Positions 28,556-37,684 of a DNA stretch of 64,000 nt are shown here, in pieces. Position numbers and translations under genes: made by a program. Where the stretch lies: the NCBI GenBank assembly GCA_958295895.1, contig CATQHI010000027.1, positions 1 to 64,000 on the forward strand. The letters run 5' to 3'. The stretch is from Saprospiraceae bacterium. GTDB lineage: Bacteria; Bacteroidota; Bacteroidia; Chitinophagales; Saprospiraceae. Position 1 is the stretch's first letter. Each line of letters starts with the position of its first letter. The notes under the pieces were generated by a model. That model was not told the origin of the DNA. It was given only the letters and a program-made list of their open reading frames with translations, and made no database searches.

Positions 28556-28589
28556 AAAAAAAGAGCGGATACCCTGGGGGCATCCGCTC
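28556..28589 (-). terminator. Intrinsic terminator closing the ribosomal operon
   Basis: Minus strand: GAGCGGAT, loop GCCCCCAGGGT, ATCCGCTC, then seven Ts, 26 nt after the secY stop. Marks the end of the S10-spc transcript. Confidence 0.92.
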
Positions 28590-28614
28590 GGAAGATAAAT
28601 TCTGATTTTGAAGG

Positions 28615-29985
28615 CTAAAAATCGGCACCAATCTGCTGCATCCGGCTGCCGGTTCCCCGACCCTGTAGACGACCCTCCTTAGAAAGCCCGTCGTACTTGC
28701 GCATGAGCAGATAAGTATCTATTTGTTGTAAAGTATCGAGCACCACGCCTACCATGATGATCAGTGAGGTACCACCGAAGAAGATGGCAAACTGCTGGTT
28801 GACGCCGAGCCCGGCTACGAAGGCAGGCAATATAGCGATCAATCCCAAAAGGATGGACCCCGGCAGGGTGATTCGGCTCGTGATGGAGTCGATGTACTCC
28901 TCGGTTTCGGTACCGCCACGGATGCCGGGAATGAAGGCATTCTGCCGCTTGAGGTACTCGGTGTACTGACTGGGGTTGACCACCAAGGCGGTATACACAT
29001 AAGTAAAGGCTACCACGAGCACGAAGTACACGATGTTGTAAACCGGAGAGGTAAAGTCGTTGAACTGTAGGGCCAGCCAGCTGGTTTCGGCATCGCCGCC
29101 GGCAAAGCCGGCAAGGCTAGCGGGAACAAACATGAGCGCCTGGGCAAAGATGATCGGCATCACGCCCGAGGCGTTGACCTTGAGGGGGATGTAGTCCCGG
29201 GAAGTAGCCGAGGGCGCCGCACCCTGGCCACGCCCCACCATACGCTTGGCGAACTGAATGGGGATCTTACGCACTCCGGTGACGATCATCACCGTAGCCA
29301 TGGTGACCAGGAAGAAACCGAGCATTTCGAGAACGAAAATGAGGAGCGCACCGGCCTGTAGGCGGGACTGTAGCTCGAAGCCAAGGGCAGCTGGTAGCCC
29401 GACGATGATACCTACCGTGATGAGCAAGGAAACACCGTTACCGATTCCCCGATCCGTAATCCGCTCACCCAGCCACATGGCGAAGATGGTGCCGGTGGAA
29501 AGGATGATGATACCGCTGATCCAGAAAATCGACTCCGATACGGCCGGGCTCACCCCACCCTGTGAGCGGATGTAGGTGAGGTAGCCAGCACCCTGTACGA
29601 GCGTGATGGCCACGGTAAGGGCTCGGGTGATTTGGGTAAGTTTCTTACGGCCGCTTTCTCCCTCTGTTTTCTGTAGCTTCTGGAAGTAGGGCACCGCGAA
29701 ACCAAGCAGCTGCACGATGATACTGGCCGTGATGTAGGGCATGATGCCCAGGGCCATGATGGAGGCGTTGTTGAAGGCCCCACCGGTGAAGAGGTTGATC
29801 AGTCCCAGCAGGTCGTTGGCGTCCCCCTGGTTGGCGAGACTGGCCTGGAGGGCCGCTACGTCGGCACCGGGTAGTACGATGAAGGATCCGAGACGGTACA
29901 CGGCCATCAGCGCGAGCGTGAAGAGAATGCGGTTACGCAGCTCGTCGATCGCCCAGATGTTCTTTATGTTCTCGAAAAACTTCAT
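28615..29985 (-). CDS. secY: Protein translocase subunit SecY
   Basis: Channel subunit of the Sec translocon, 456 residues, ten transmembrane helices. Recognised by FFENIKNIWAIDELRNRILF at the start, the plug/helix-2 region GIMPYITASIIVQLL, the cytoplasmic loop YIPLKVNASGVMPIIFAQAL and SEY-like QYTEYLKRQNAFIPGIRGG, all typical of SecY. Last gene of the ribosomal block here; map, infA, rpmJ, rpsM, rpsK, rpsD, rpoA and rplQ, which often follow, are absent. Confidence 0.97.
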   Translation of the reverse strand: MKFFENIKNIWAIDELRNRILFTLALMAVYRLGSFIVLPGADVAALQASLANQGDANDLLGLINLFTGGAFNNASIMALGIMPYITASIIVQLLGFAVPYFQKLQKTEGESGRKKLTQITRALTVAITLVQGAGYLTYIRSQGGVSPAVSESIFWISGIIILSTGTIFAMWLGERITDRGIGNGVSLLITVGIIVGLPAALGFELQSRLQAGALLIFVLEMLGFFLVTMATVMIVTGVRKIPIQFAKRMVGRGQGAAPSATSRDYIPLKVNASGVMPIIFAQALMFVPASLAGFAGGDAETSWLALQFNDFTSPVYNIVYFVLVVAFTYVYTALVVNPSQYTEYLKRQNAFIPGIRGGTETEEYIDSITSRITLPGSILLGLIAILPAFVAGLGVNQQFAIFFGGTSLIIMVGVVLDTLQQIDTYLLMRKYDGLSKEGRLQGRGTGSRMQQIGADF

Positions 29986-29997
29986 GGCGGGTACTGT

Positions 29998-30444
29998 TTA
30001 GGCGATGGTCACACTACCACCGGCTTGCTCGATAGCTTCCTTAGCGGAGGTGCTGGCGGCGTGGGCCGTCACGGTGAGTCCGGTAGTGACCGATCCGTTA
30101 CCCAGCAACTTGACCCGATCATTTTTCTTGATGATGCCGGCATCGTGCAGGGTGGTGGGGGTAATTTCGGTCAGGCCATACTTTTCGCTGATCTCCTGGA
30201 GCTTCCTGAGGTTCAAAGCTACGTATTCCACACGATTCGGGCTGTTAAAACCGCGTTTTGGCAACCGCATTTGCAACGGCATCTGACCGCCCTCGAAGTT
30301 ACGCTTGCGCTTATAGCCGCTGCGCGACTTAGCTCCCTTGTGACCGCGAGTGGAGGTACCACCGCGTCCGGATCCCTGCCCCCGTGCTACGCGCTTGCGG
30401 GATTTGGTGGAGCCGGCGGCTGGTTTTAGATTATTGAGTTCCAT
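29998..30444 (-). CDS. rplO: 50S ribosomal protein L15
   Basis: 148 residues, basic, binding 23S rRNA late in assembly. MELNNLKPAAGSTKSRKRVA, then RGQGSGRGGTSTRGHKGAKS and the FEGGQMPLQMRLPKRGF block are diagnostic. 12 bp upstream of secY in the same transcript. The gap to rpmD carries tandem TTAGATCGCTTCGCTCG repeats. Confidence 0.97.
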   Translation of the reverse strand: MELNNLKPAAGSTKSRKRVARGQGSGRGGTSTRGHKGAKSRSGYKRKRNFEGGQMPLQMRLPKRGFNSPNRVEYVALNLRKLQEISEKYGLTEITPTTLHDAGIIKKNDRVKLLGNGSVTTGLTVTAHAASTSAKEAIEQAGGSVTIA

Positions 30445-30453
30445 GGTTGGGTA

Positions 30454-30487
30454 TTAGATCGCTTCGCTCGTTAGATCGCTTCGCTCG
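30454..30487. repeat. Tandem 17-bp repeat between rpmD and rplO
   Basis: TTAGATCGCTTCGCTCG occurs twice in direct succession (30454-30470, 30471-30487), followed by a further TTAGAT. Each unit contains the short palindrome CGCTTCGCTCG-like core. It lies inside the ribosomal transcript. Confidence 0.85.
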
Positions 30488-30537
30488 TTAGATGCTGCCC
30501 GTATAACCAGCAATAGCGTCTAACTGCCGAAGGCAGT

Positions 30538-30711
30538 CTATTCGACTACGACTAAGTGAGATACTTTATTAACCATGCCGCGGATCACTGGAGTATCCTC
30601 CCGCTCTACGGTCTGGTGCATTTTTTTTATTCCGAGGGCCTTCATGGTATCCTTCTGGCTTTTGGGCCGGTCGATCACACTTTTGACCTGGGTAATTTTG
30701 ATGGTAGCCAT
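30538..30711 (-). CDS. rpmD: 50S ribosomal protein L30
   Basis: 57 residues from MATIKITQVKSVID; the longer frame upstream is the rpsE 3' end and is excluded. Conserved RPKSQKDTMKALGIKKM and the C-terminal VIRGMVNKVSHLV. Normal bacterial length, intact, in the usual position between rpsE and rplO. Confidence 0.95.
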   Translation of the reverse strand: MATIKITQVKSVIDRPKSQKDTMKALGIKKMHQTVEREDTPVIRGMVNKVSHLVVVE

Positions 30712-30748
30712 ACTAGCTGATTTGTGCCCGGCGGGCGGGTGAGGAAGG

Positions 30749-31321
30749 CTAGCCTTCGAAAAGCTTCTCCATGGAGATGCCGCGCTGCTTGGCGATGGTC
30801 TGCGGGCTGCGCAGCTTCTGTAGGGCGTCAATGGTCGCTTTGATCACGTTGTGAGGATTGGAGGAGCCCTGTGACTTGGCCAGTACGTTGTGCACCCCGG
30901 CGATATCGAGGACGGCGCGCATAGCACCTCCGGCAATTACACCGGTACCCTCGCTGGCGGGCTTCAAAAGCACCTTACCGGCACCGTACTTTCCGAGCTG
31001 TTCGTGGGGAATGGTCCCCTTGAAGAGCGGCACCTTGATCATACTCTTACGGGCCACGTCGGTGGCTTTCTGAATGGCCTCGGAGATATCCCGGGCCTTA
31101 CCCATTCCGTGTCCGACTTTTCCCTTACCGTCACCTACTACTACGATAGCGGCAAAGGTAAAGGTGCGTCCTCCCTTAGTGACTTTGGATACCCGGTTGA
31201 GGGAGACCATTTTTTCCTTCAGGTCGGACTCGTGCTGGTCCCCGCGGTTGTTGCGGCCACGATTGTTGTCACGCCGGTTGCGGCCACCGCCGCCACTGCT
31301 ATTATTTCTATTATCAGCCAT
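30749..31321 (-). CDS. rpsE: 30S ribosomal protein S5
   Basis: 190 residues. N-terminal Asn/Gly/Arg-rich tail (about 1-28), then the double-stranded RNA-binding [20 protein letters not shown] and the fidelity-loop region [34 protein letters not shown] in the C-terminal domain. The low-complexity tail is longer than in E. coli S5. Follows rplR by 11 bp. Confidence 0.97.
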   Translation of the reverse strand: MADNRNNSSGGGGRNRRDNNRGRNNRGDQHESDLKEKMVSLNRVSKVTKGGRTFTFAAIVVVGDGKGKVGHGMGKARDISEAIQKATDVARKSMIKVPLFKGTIPHEQLGKYGAGKVLLKPASEGTGVIAGGAMRAVLDIAGVHNVLAKSQGSSNPHNVIKATIDALQKLRSPQTIAKQRGISMEKLFEG

Positions 31322-31332
31322 CAGAGCTTGCT

Positions 31333-31686
31333 TTAGAGGTTGAGGCCACCCTCCCGGGCACCTTCTGCGAGTGACTTCACCCGACCGTGATATAAGTAGC
31401 CGCCCCGATCAAAGAGCGCCCGTTCGATGCCGGCAGCCTTAGCCCGCTCGGCGATGAGCTTACCGACCTCCTTGGCCTGATCCGCTTTATTACCATCGTT
31501 GGCCACCGCAGCTTCGTAGCTAGAGGCACTGGCGAGGGTATGTCCGTTCTCATCGTCGATGAGCTGGACATAGATATACTTGTTGCTACGGAAAACGTTG
31601 AGGCGTGGCTTCTGGGCCGTACCCTTAATTTTCTTGCGTACGCGCTGGTGGATGCGCTTGCGCCGCTTGAGTTTTGTGAGTTGCAT
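31333..31686 (-). CDS. rplR: 50S ribosomal protein L18
   Basis: 117-residue 5S rRNA-binding protein: [37 protein letters not shown], and the ending [20 protein letters not shown] are diagnostic. 6 bp after rplF. Intact and normal length. Confidence 0.97.
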   Translation of the reverse strand: MQLTKLKRRKRIHQRVRKKIKGTAQKPRLNVFRSNKYIYVQLIDDENGHTLASASSYEAAVANDGNKADQAKEVGKLIAERAKAAGIERALFDRGGYLYHGRVKSLAEGAREGGLNL

Positions 31687-31692
31687 GGCGTC

Positions 31693-32250
31693 TTACTTTT
31701 TAGCGGCGGTTTTACCGGCTTTGCGGCGGATGGTTTCTCCCTCAAAGCGGATACCTTTTCCTTTGTAGGGCTCGGGCTTACGCAGGCTACGGATCTTAGC
31801 GGCGACCTGACCGATCAACTGCTTGTCCATGCTCTTCAGCGTAATGATGGGGTTTTTACCCTTGGCGGTAACCGTTTCTATGGATACCTCCTGGGGAACC
31901 ATGAAATAGATGGGGTGGGAATACCCCAGGGTCAGGATAAGTAGGTTACCCTTATTCTCGGCCCGGTAGCCCACACCGATCACCTCCAGGTTATGGGTGT
32001 AGCCATTAGTAACCCCCTCGATCATATTGGCGATCAAGGCGCGGTACAGCCCGTGGAAGCTCCGGTGCCGCTTGCTATCGGTGGGCCGGGTGACCTGTAC
32101 CTCGAAATCTTTGATCTCAATTCCCATAGCGGGATCGACCTGCTGGGTGAGTTCGCCCTTAGGGCCCTTTACCGTTACCAGATTGCTCTTGCTGACGGAT
32201 ACGGTGACCCCCTGAGGTAGGTCGACCGGATGTTTGCCTATTCTAGACAT
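31693..32250 (-). CDS. rplF: 50S ribosomal protein L6
   Basis: 185 residues with the duplicated L6 fold: MSRIGKHPVDLPQGVTVSV, LVTVKGPKGEL, the second half IGVGYRAENKGNLLILTLGY and the C-terminal EPYKGKGIRFEGE signature. Intact and in its usual place between rpsH and rplR. Confidence 0.97.
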   Translation of the reverse strand: MSRIGKHPVDLPQGVTVSVSKSNLVTVKGPKGELTQQVDPAMGIEIKDFEVQVTRPTDSKRHRSFHGLYRALIANMIEGVTNGYTHNLEVIGVGYRAENKGNLLILTLGYSHPIYFMVPQEVSIETVTAKGKNPIITLKSMDKQLIGQVAAKIRSLRKPEPYKGKGIRFEGETIRRKAGKTAAKK

Positions 32251-32316
32251 GATGATTGGATTGCTCTTACGCGGGACGGAAACCTCCTATGCCCGCTGCA
32301 GATGTGGACGATTGAT

Positions 32317-32727
32317 TTAATATACGTACGCCAGGACTTCACCGCCTACCTTTTGATCGGCAGCTTGCTTACCGGTCATCACGCCGTGGCTGGTGGAGAC
32401 GATGGCGATACCTAACCCGTTGATTACCCGGGGCATGGCGTCTGACTTCGCATACTGACGAAGACCGGGCTTTGAGACGCGAACGAGTTTGCGGATTACC
32501 GGCTGCTTCGTGTCTTTCTCGTACTTAAGGGCAATGGAGATTTCGCCCTGCTTACCCTTCCCGGCCTCGTCATCAAACTTATACTTCAGGATATACCCCT
32601 GATCGTACAGGATCTCGGTGATACGCTTTTTGGTGCGCGAGGCGGGAATGGTTACTACCCGGTGACCGGCAATCTGTGCATTGCGGATGCGGGTCAAATA
32701 GTCGGCGATTGGATCGGTGACTGCCAT
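32317..32727 (-). CDS. rpsH: 30S ribosomal protein S8
   Basis: 136 residues; primary 16S rRNA binder. DPIADYLTRIRNAQ at the N-terminus and GLGIAIVSTSHGVMTGKQA with the conserved STS.G.....A near the end. Slightly longer than E. coli S8 because of a central loop. Also a translational regulator of spc operons in enterobacteria; no such site is evident here. Confidence 0.97.
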   Translation of the reverse strand: MAVTDPIADYLTRIRNAQIAGHRVVTIPASRTKKRITEILYDQGYILKYKFDDEAGKGKQGEISIALKYEKDTKQPVIRKLVRVSKPGLRQYAKSDAMPRVINGLGIAIVSTSHGVMTGKQAADQKVGGEVLAYVY

Positions 32728-32792
32728 GTTATACTGTTGCGTCCCGTGGTTTTCCAGGAGTGGAACTTCCGGGACTGTGAAAATTTTGGTTA

Positions 32793-33062
32793 TTACCAGG
32801 AAGCCTTGCGAACGCCGGGGATCTTACCGTCTAGGGCCATCTCGCGGAACTTCACGCGGCAGAGGCCGAACTTACGCATATACCCCTTAGGGCGACCGGT
32901 CAGGCCGCAGCGGTTATGCAGGCGGATGGGGTTAGAGTTACGCGGCATCGCGTCCAGGGCCTCCCAGTCTCCGGCGGCCTTTAGCGCGGCACGCTTCTCG
33001 GCGTACTTGGCGACCATGCGCTCCCGCTTACGTTCGCGGGCAATCAGTGATTTACGAGCCAT
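32793..33062 (-). CDS. rpsN: 30S ribosomal protein S14 (zinc-independent type)
   Basis: 89 residues without the C-x2-C zinc motif, so the long C-minus form: [40 protein letters not shown]. Its ATG overlaps the rplE stop by one base (TAATG), indicating coupling. Confidence 0.96.
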   Translation of the reverse strand: MARKSLIARERKRERMVAKYAEKRAALKAAGDWEALDAMPRNSNPIRLHNRCGLTGRPKGYMRKFGLCRVKFREMALDGKIPGVRKASW

Positions 33063-33634
33063 TAGTCGTTGGTATTATTCTGGTTCTGATTTTTGAAGGG
33101 GAGTCCGAGCTCCCGCAGTAGGGCGAGCGCCTCGGCGTCCGTCTTGGCACTGGTCACGAAGGTGATATCGTAGCCGGTAATATTAGCTACGTCGTCTAGG
33201 CTGATCTCGGGAAAGATGATCTGCTCCGTAACCCCCATAGTATAGTTACCGCGGCCGTCAAAGCTGCGATCGCTGATCCCCCGGAAGTCACGCACCCGTG
33301 GCAGGGCGGTGCTGATCAGCCGGTCTAGGAAATCGTACATCTTCTCTCGCCGCAGGGTGACTTTAGCACCGATGGCCATGCCGTCCCGCAGCTTGAAGTT
33401 AGAAACCGACTTTTTAGACTTCGTGGTAACGGCCTGCTGACCGGCTACCAAGGTCATCTCCTTGACGGCGTTTTCCACCAACTTACGGTCCTGGGTACCC
33501 TTACCGACGCCCTGGTTGATGACGACTTTAAGCAGGCGGGGCACCTCCATCGGTGACTTGTAGCCGAACTGTTCCAGCAGCTTACTGCGGACCTCCTCGT
33601 CGTACTTTTTCTTTAATCTTGGTGTGTAGCTCAT
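33062..33634 (-). CDS. rplE: 50S ribosomal protein L5
   Basis: 190 residues; 5S rRNA binder contacting P-site t[40 protein letters not shown], and [20 protein letters not shown] are family blocks. Start shares one base with the rplX stop. Confidence 0.97.
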   Translation of the reverse strand: MSYTPRLKKKYDEEVRSKLLEQFGYKSPMEVPRLLKVVINQGVGKGTQDRKLVENAVKEMTLVAGQQAVTTKSKKSVSNFKLRDGMAIGAKVTLRREKMYDFLDRLISTALPRVRDFRGISDRSFDGRGNYTMGVTEQIIFPEISLDDVANITGYDITFVTSAKTDAEALALLRELGLPFKNQNQNNTND

Positions 33635-34005
33635 CAGGCTATGATATTGTTGTTACGCTTCCCGTAGCGCTGCATCTTACCGTTGTCGTCCTGCTTACGG
33701 CCAACTCGGGTAGGCATCACCTCGTCGCTCACGGAAGGATCCACGAGCATCAGGTTGCTGATATGAATGGGGACAGTCTTATCTACAACCCCTCCAGCAG
33801 CCCCCTCGGTAGGCTTCTGGTGCTTCTTACGCACGTTGACTCCCTCTACGAGGGCGCGGTTCTCGTTGGGGTATACCTCCAGCACTTCACGCGCAACCGT
33901 ACGGTCTTTGTATGCCCCACTGATCACGACCACCCGATCGCCCTTCTTAATCTTGAGCTTCGGCGTATGCCGCCGCTGCTTGTCTTTGTATGTCTTGTTG
34001 GCCAT
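33634..34005 (-). CDS. rplX: 50S ribosomal protein L24
   Basis: 123 residues; assembly initiator with a KOW motif ([20 protein letters not shown]) followed by [16 protein letters not shown] and the [11 protein letters not shown] block. C-terminal basic tail. Intact, normal order after rplN. Confidence 0.97.
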   Translation of the reverse strand: MANKTYKDKQRRHTPKLKIKKGDRVVVISGAYKDRTVAREVLEVYPNENRALVEGVNVRKKHQKPTEGAAGGVVDKTVPIHISNLMLVDPSVSDEVMPTRVGRKQDDNGKMQRYGKRNNNIIA

Positions 34006-34017
34006 GGCTGCTTTAAA

Positions 34018-34386
34018 TTAAATTACCTCAGGGGCAAGGGACACAATCTTCATATAGTCACGGTCACGGAGCTCACGGGCCACGGGGCCGAAGATGCGGG
34101 TTCCGCGGGGCTCTAGCGCTGCATTGAGTAACACAACCGCGTTATCGTCAAAGCGAATGTAGGAGCCATCGGGGCGACGGATCTCTTTCTTCGTCCGCAC
34201 GACTACGGCCTTGCTCACGGAGCCCTTCTTGACGTTCCCCCCGGGGGAGGCTTCCTTGACCGAGACGACGATCTGGTCGCCGATCGATGCATAGCGCCGC
34301 TTCGAGCCGCCGAGTACACGGATGCAGAGCACTTCCTTCGCACCGCTGTTGTCCGCTACGCGCAAACGTGATTCCTGTTGGATCAT
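34018..34386 (-). CDS. rplN: 50S ribosomal protein L14
   Basis: 122 residues: [20 protein letters not shown], then [20 protein letters not shown] and [21 protein letters not shown]. The most conserved of the spc proteins; exact family length. Confidence 0.98.
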   Translation of the reverse strand: MIQQESRLRVADNSGAKEVLCIRVLGGSKRRYASIGDQIVVSVKEASPGGNVKKGSVSKAVVVRTKKEIRRPDGSYIRFDDNAVVLLNAALEPRGTRIFGPVARELRDRDYMKIVSLAPEVI

Positions 34387-34419
34387 GACTAAATATTTTT
34401 ACTGCGTTACGGGCAGGGC

Positions 34420-35064
34420 TTACTTCGCTTTTTCGAGTACGGTGATCAAGCGCCAGCGCTTGCGCCGACTTAGGGGACGACATTCCATGATGCGGACTAC
34501 ATCCCCGATTTGGCATTCGTTACCTTCGTCGTGGGCGATCAGCTTCTTTGATTTCTTCACGAACTTGCCGTAAATAGGGTGCTGTAGGCGACGTTCGATG
34601 AGCACACTGATGGTTTTATCCATTTTGTTACTCACGACAATACCATCACGGGTCTTGCGCTCCTTACGCGTCGTGCTCTTTTGTTCGGTATCGGCTTCCG
34701 AATACGTCCCGACGACCCGGGGAGCAGCGGCTACTGCAGCAGCGGCGGGCGCGTCCGCGGGTGCAGCCGCGGGTGCAGCCGCGGTGATAGGAGCGCTTTG
34801 TACTTCCTCGTTCTCGGAAGTCTGGTTGGCTTCAGTAGTATCCTCAGGTACTACTTCAGGCTCAGGTTCCTCTTTCTCGGTACCAGTGACTTTTTTGCGC
34901 GCTGTTTCCACAATCCCCGAGGTGGATTCCACGGCATCTTCTACTACGTGAGTAGCCGAATCAATCGCATCGTCAATGGCGTGGGTAATCCTTCCCAGCA
35001 GACCCTCCTGAGGCGCATTCTGCTCCTGCTCGTTTTCCGGGCTGTTCTTTTCCTCGTTGCTCAT
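34420..35064 (-). CDS. rpsQ: 30S ribosomal protein S17 with long N-terminal extension
   Basis: 214 residues from [13 protein letters not shown]; the S17 core is only the last 85 or so ([20 protein letters not shown] ... [20 protein letters not shown]). The first 128 residues or so are extra: an acidic amphipathic stretch ([20 protein letters not shown]), a Glu/Pro segment, and an Ala/Pro run ending near [12 protein letters not shown]. No in-frame internal start with a better context is obvious, and the stop of rpmC lies 5 bp upstream of this ATG, which supports it. Extended S17 proteins are rare. The Ala/Pro part carries copies of the dispersed GC-rich motif. Confidence 0.88.
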   Translation of the reverse strand: MSNEEKNSPENEQEQNAPQEGLLGRITHAIDDAIDSATHVVEDAVESTSGIVETARKKVTGTEKEEPEPEVVPEDTTEANQTSENEEVQSAPITAAAPAAAPADAPAAAAVAAAPRVVGTYSEADTEQKSTTRKERKTRDGIVVSNKMDKTISVLIERRLQHPIYGKFVKKSKKLIAHDEGNECQIGDVVRIMECRPLSRRKRWRLITVLEKAK

Positions 35065-35068
35065 GGTC

Positions 35069-35329
35069 TTACTTTTTGCGGCGGCGGCGGCGAATGTCAT
35101 CCCGCTTTTCGAGTACTTCGGCGGGTAGGGAAGCTAGTTCGCGACGGCGAATTTCGGTTTTGATGCGGGCGATGTCACGACGGACAGTGCGCAAATGGAG
35201 CGGGTGCTCGATACCATTCACGGTATGGTCAAACTTCATCTTCTCAAAACTACCCGTAGTCTCGTTCAGCTGGTCCTGTAGATCGCTGTCGGATACATCC
35301 CGAAGTTCTAATGTCTTATTACTCGCCAT
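35069..35329 (-). CDS. rpmC: 50S ribosomal protein L29
   Basis: 86 residues, slightly long for L29. Helical hairpin protein at the exit tunnel: [35 protein letters not shown], and a basic tail RRRRRKK. Intact. Confidence 0.94.
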   Translation of the reverse strand: MASNKTLELRDVSDSDLQDQLNETTGSFEKMKFDHTVNGIEHPLHLRTVRRDIARIKTEIRRRELASLPAEVLEKRDDIRRRRRKK

Positions 35330-35389
35330 TTATTTTGGTTATTGTGCGATTCCAGATCGGACTGGAAGTGAATGCGCAGTGAAGTCGAA

Positions 35390-35809
35390 TTAGCCCTGGT
35401 AATCGACGCGGGTGATCGTCTTGGTGAGTACCGGTAGCTTTTGGGCCGCAAGACGCAGTGCTTCTTCGGCCACTTCACGGGTTACGCCGTCGAGCTCGAA
35501 GAGGACGCGGCCGGGTTGAATCTGGGCTACCCAGTGGTCCAGAGCACCCTTACCCTTACCCATACGTACCTCGAGGGGTTTACTCGTGATGGGTTTATCG
35601 GGAAAAATACGGATCCATACCTTGCCTTCCCGCTTCATATGGCGAGTCATGGCAATACGCGCCGCTTCAATCTGCCGGTTGGTTATCCGTCCGGAATCCA
35701 GGCTTTTAAGCCCAAAACTTCCGAAGGACACCAGGTTACCCCGCCCAGCCAGTCCGGTATTGCGACCCTTCTGCTGCTTGCGGTATTTCGTTCTTTTCGG
35801 CTGTAACAT
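35390..35809 (-). CDS. rplP: 50S ribosomal protein L16
   Basis: 139 residues: [40 protein letters not shown], and [20 protein letters not shown]. Intact. Preceded by its own candidate promoter in a 265-bp gap after rpsC. Confidence 0.98.
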   Translation of the reverse strand: MLQPKRTKYRKQQKGRNTGLAGRGNLVSFGSFGLKSLDSGRITNRQIEAARIAMTRHMKREGKVWIRIFPDKPITSKPLEVRMGKGKGALDHWVAQIQPGRVLFELDGVTREVAEEALRLAAQKLPVLTKTITRVDYQG

Positions 35810-35844
35810 GGGAAAAATTTTGAAAGGGCTCTCTTAGAGCGGGG

Positions 35845-35852
35845 CAAAGGTA
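35845..35852 (-). promoter_or_regulatory. Internal promoter upstream of rplP
   Basis: TACCTTTG on the minus strand, the Bacteroidota -7 consensus, 36 nt before the rplP start. The surrounding 265-bp rpsC-rplP gap is far longer than other gaps in the block. Confidence 0.5.
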
Positions 35853-36074
35853 CAGTTTCCGCCCCACATAGAAAAGAATGCTGCTCGTTTTATTCCAAGC
35901 AACGTACAGCAAGGTAATGCGGGAAGTGGGACCCGGACTACCCTGCTGCGGTGAAAAGAGAAGCAGCGCAAGCACTTTGCTTGATGCATCCCGGTCGGTT
36001 GTTCTCGCCGGAGGCGGTTAAGTCAGTCGATCAGTGAGTAGTTCCCTACCCTTCCGACTAAGTGAGTTGCTTTT

Positions 36075-36839
36075 CTAGCGCCGTCCACCGCCGCCACCGC
36101 CTCTGCGGTTGCCACGATCATTACGGTCGCCGCGGTCACGTCCGCCACCACGGCCGCCCCGATCGTCCCGGTCGCCCTTGGTGACTAGGCCGGCATTCGG
36201 GTTGAGGTCACGCTTACCGAGCACCTCCCCCTTGCACAGCCATACCTTGATGCCGATCCGGCCGTATACCGTGTGGGCCTCTTTGTGTGCATAGTCGATA
36301 TCTGCCCGGAACGTATGTAGGGGGGTACGTCCCTCCTTATATTCCTCGGTGCGGCTCATGTCCGAACCATTCAGACGACCCGAGATACGAATCTTGATGC
36401 CCTCGGCACCGGCCCGCATGGTAGAGGCGATGCTGGTCTTGATGGCGCGGCGGTAGTTGATGCGGGCCTCAATTTGGTTGGCGACCGACTCGGCTACGAT
36501 ATTGGCATCCATCTCTGGCTTGCGGATCTCGATGATGTTGATCTGTACATCCTTATCCGTCAGTCGGCGAAGCTCTTCCCGGATCTGGTCGATCTCCTTA
36601 CCCCCCTTACCGATGATGATGCCGGGACGGGAGGTGTGGATAGTGAGGGTAACCCGCTTTAGGGTACGCTCGATAATGATGCGTGCGATGCCTCCTTTGT
36701 TGATACGGGTATCGAGGTAGGTACGCAGTTTCTCGTCCTCGATGACGTTGGCGGCATAGTCTTTGTCGGCGAACCAGTTACTGTCCCAGCCACGAATGTA
36801 ACCGAGGCGGTTACCGATTGGATTTGTCTTTTGACCCAT
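36075..36839 (-). CDS. rpsC: 30S ribosomal protein S3 with Arg/Gly-rich tail
   Basis: 254 residues. KH domain with [17 protein letters not shown] and the S3 C-terminal domain ([51 protein letters not shown]). A tail of about 35 residues is almost only Gly, Arg and Asp ([18 protein letters not shown]), resembling RGG-box RNA-binding tails. The tail has no counterpart in E. coli S3. Confidence 0.97.
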   Translation of the reverse strand: MGQKTNPIGNRLGYIRGWDSNWFADKDYAANVIEDEKLRTYLDTRINKGGIARIIIERTLKRVTLTIHTSRPGIIIGKGGKEIDQIREELRRLTDKDVQINIIEIRKPEMDANIVAESVANQIEARINYRRAIKTSIASTMRAGAEGIKIRISGRLNGSDMSRTEEYKEGRTPLHTFRADIDYAHKEAHTVYGRIGIKVWLCKGEVLGKRDLNPNAGLVTKGDRDDRGGRGGGRDRGDRNDRGNRRGGGGGGRR

Positions 36840-36845
36840 GATACG

Positions 36846-37265
36846 TTATGCTTGGACGGTTTGTGCTTCGGTGGTGGTGGCAGTTACGGTCGGCTCCTCG
36901 TTACCCTCCGTGGGTAGGGGCTTAGCGTTGCTTACCTTAATAGTAACGTGACAGCTGTGCTTACGGATGCGGTGGGCGCGCCCGTGGGGGGCGGGGCGGA
37001 ATCGCTTAATTTGGGCTCCTCCATCAGCGAAAATTTCACTGATCACCAAGCCGTACTCGTCTGCGCTTTCCAGTCCGTCGGTTTTATACTCCCAGTTAGC
37101 GATGGCGGAAAGAAGGTTTTTCTTGAGCCAGATGGCAGCCTCCTGCTTGCTGTACTCGAGAATACCTATGGCCTGACCGACTTGCTTACCGCGGATCAGG
37201 TCGACGACGAGGCGCATCTTGCGCACCGACATCGGAATGCTATTTAAACTTGCTGTTGCTTCCAT
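36846..37265 (-). CDS. rplV: 50S ribosomal protein L22
   Basis: 139 residues: SVRKMRLVVDLIRGKQVGQA, the beta-hairpin region FRPAPHGRAHRIRKHSCHVT that reaches the exit tunnel, and a Thr/Glu-rich tail of about 25 residues. Intact. Confidence 0.97.
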   Translation of the reverse strand: MEATASLNSIPMSVRKMRLVVDLIRGKQVGQAIGILEYSKQEAAIWLKKNLLSAIANWEYKTDGLESADEYGLVISEIFADGGAQIKRFRPAPHGRAHRIRKHSCHVTIKVSNAKPLPTEGNEEPTVTATTTEAQTVQA

Positions 37266-37351
37266 GATTGGATTAAATTACGAGGGAATGGGTTAGTAAG
37301 CCGGGCCGGGATTGACGAGGACTTACTCTTCCTTCACTCTATGATGGTCTG

Positions 37352-37405
37352 GTAGGAGGTAGTGCGGTAGTGCTCGCATGACGGCACTACTGGACTACCT
37401 CCTAC
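37352..37405. repeat. Long hairpin between rpsS and rplV
   Basis: GTAGGAGGTAGT...GTAGTGC pairs with GCACTAC...ACTACCTCCTAC around a 10-nt loop: 19 paired bases with one 3-by-3 internal loop. No T-run on either side. Could be an RNA-processing site or a small dispersed palindrome inside the transcript. Confidence 0.8.
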
Positions 37406-37414
37406 TTATTCCCC

Positions 37415-37681
37415 CTACTTCTTCTTCCCTCCGTGGCCGCGGAACGAACGGGTAGGAGCAAACTCACCGAGCTTGTGCCCTACCATGTTCTCCGTAACGT
37501 AGACGGGGACATGGGTTTTGCCGTTGTGTACCGCGATGGTCAGTCCCACCATATCGGGAATGATCATCGAGGAGCGCGACCAAGTTTTGATCATGCCCTT
37601 GCGACCGCCTTCCTGTGCTTTGACGAGCTTGTCGTACAACTTGTGGAAAACGTAAGGACCTTTCTTAAGCGAACGTGCCAT
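37415..37681 (-). CDS. rpsS: 30S ribosomal protein S19
   Basis: 88 residues: [40 protein letters not shown] and [20 protein letters not shown]. Intact, 3 bp after rplB. Confidence 0.98.
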   Translation of the reverse strand: MARSLKKGPYVFHKLYDKLVKAQEGGRKGMIKTWSRSSMIIPDMVGLTIAVHNGKTHVPVYVTENMVGHKLGEFAPTRSFRGHGGKKK

Positions 37682-37684
37682 AAG

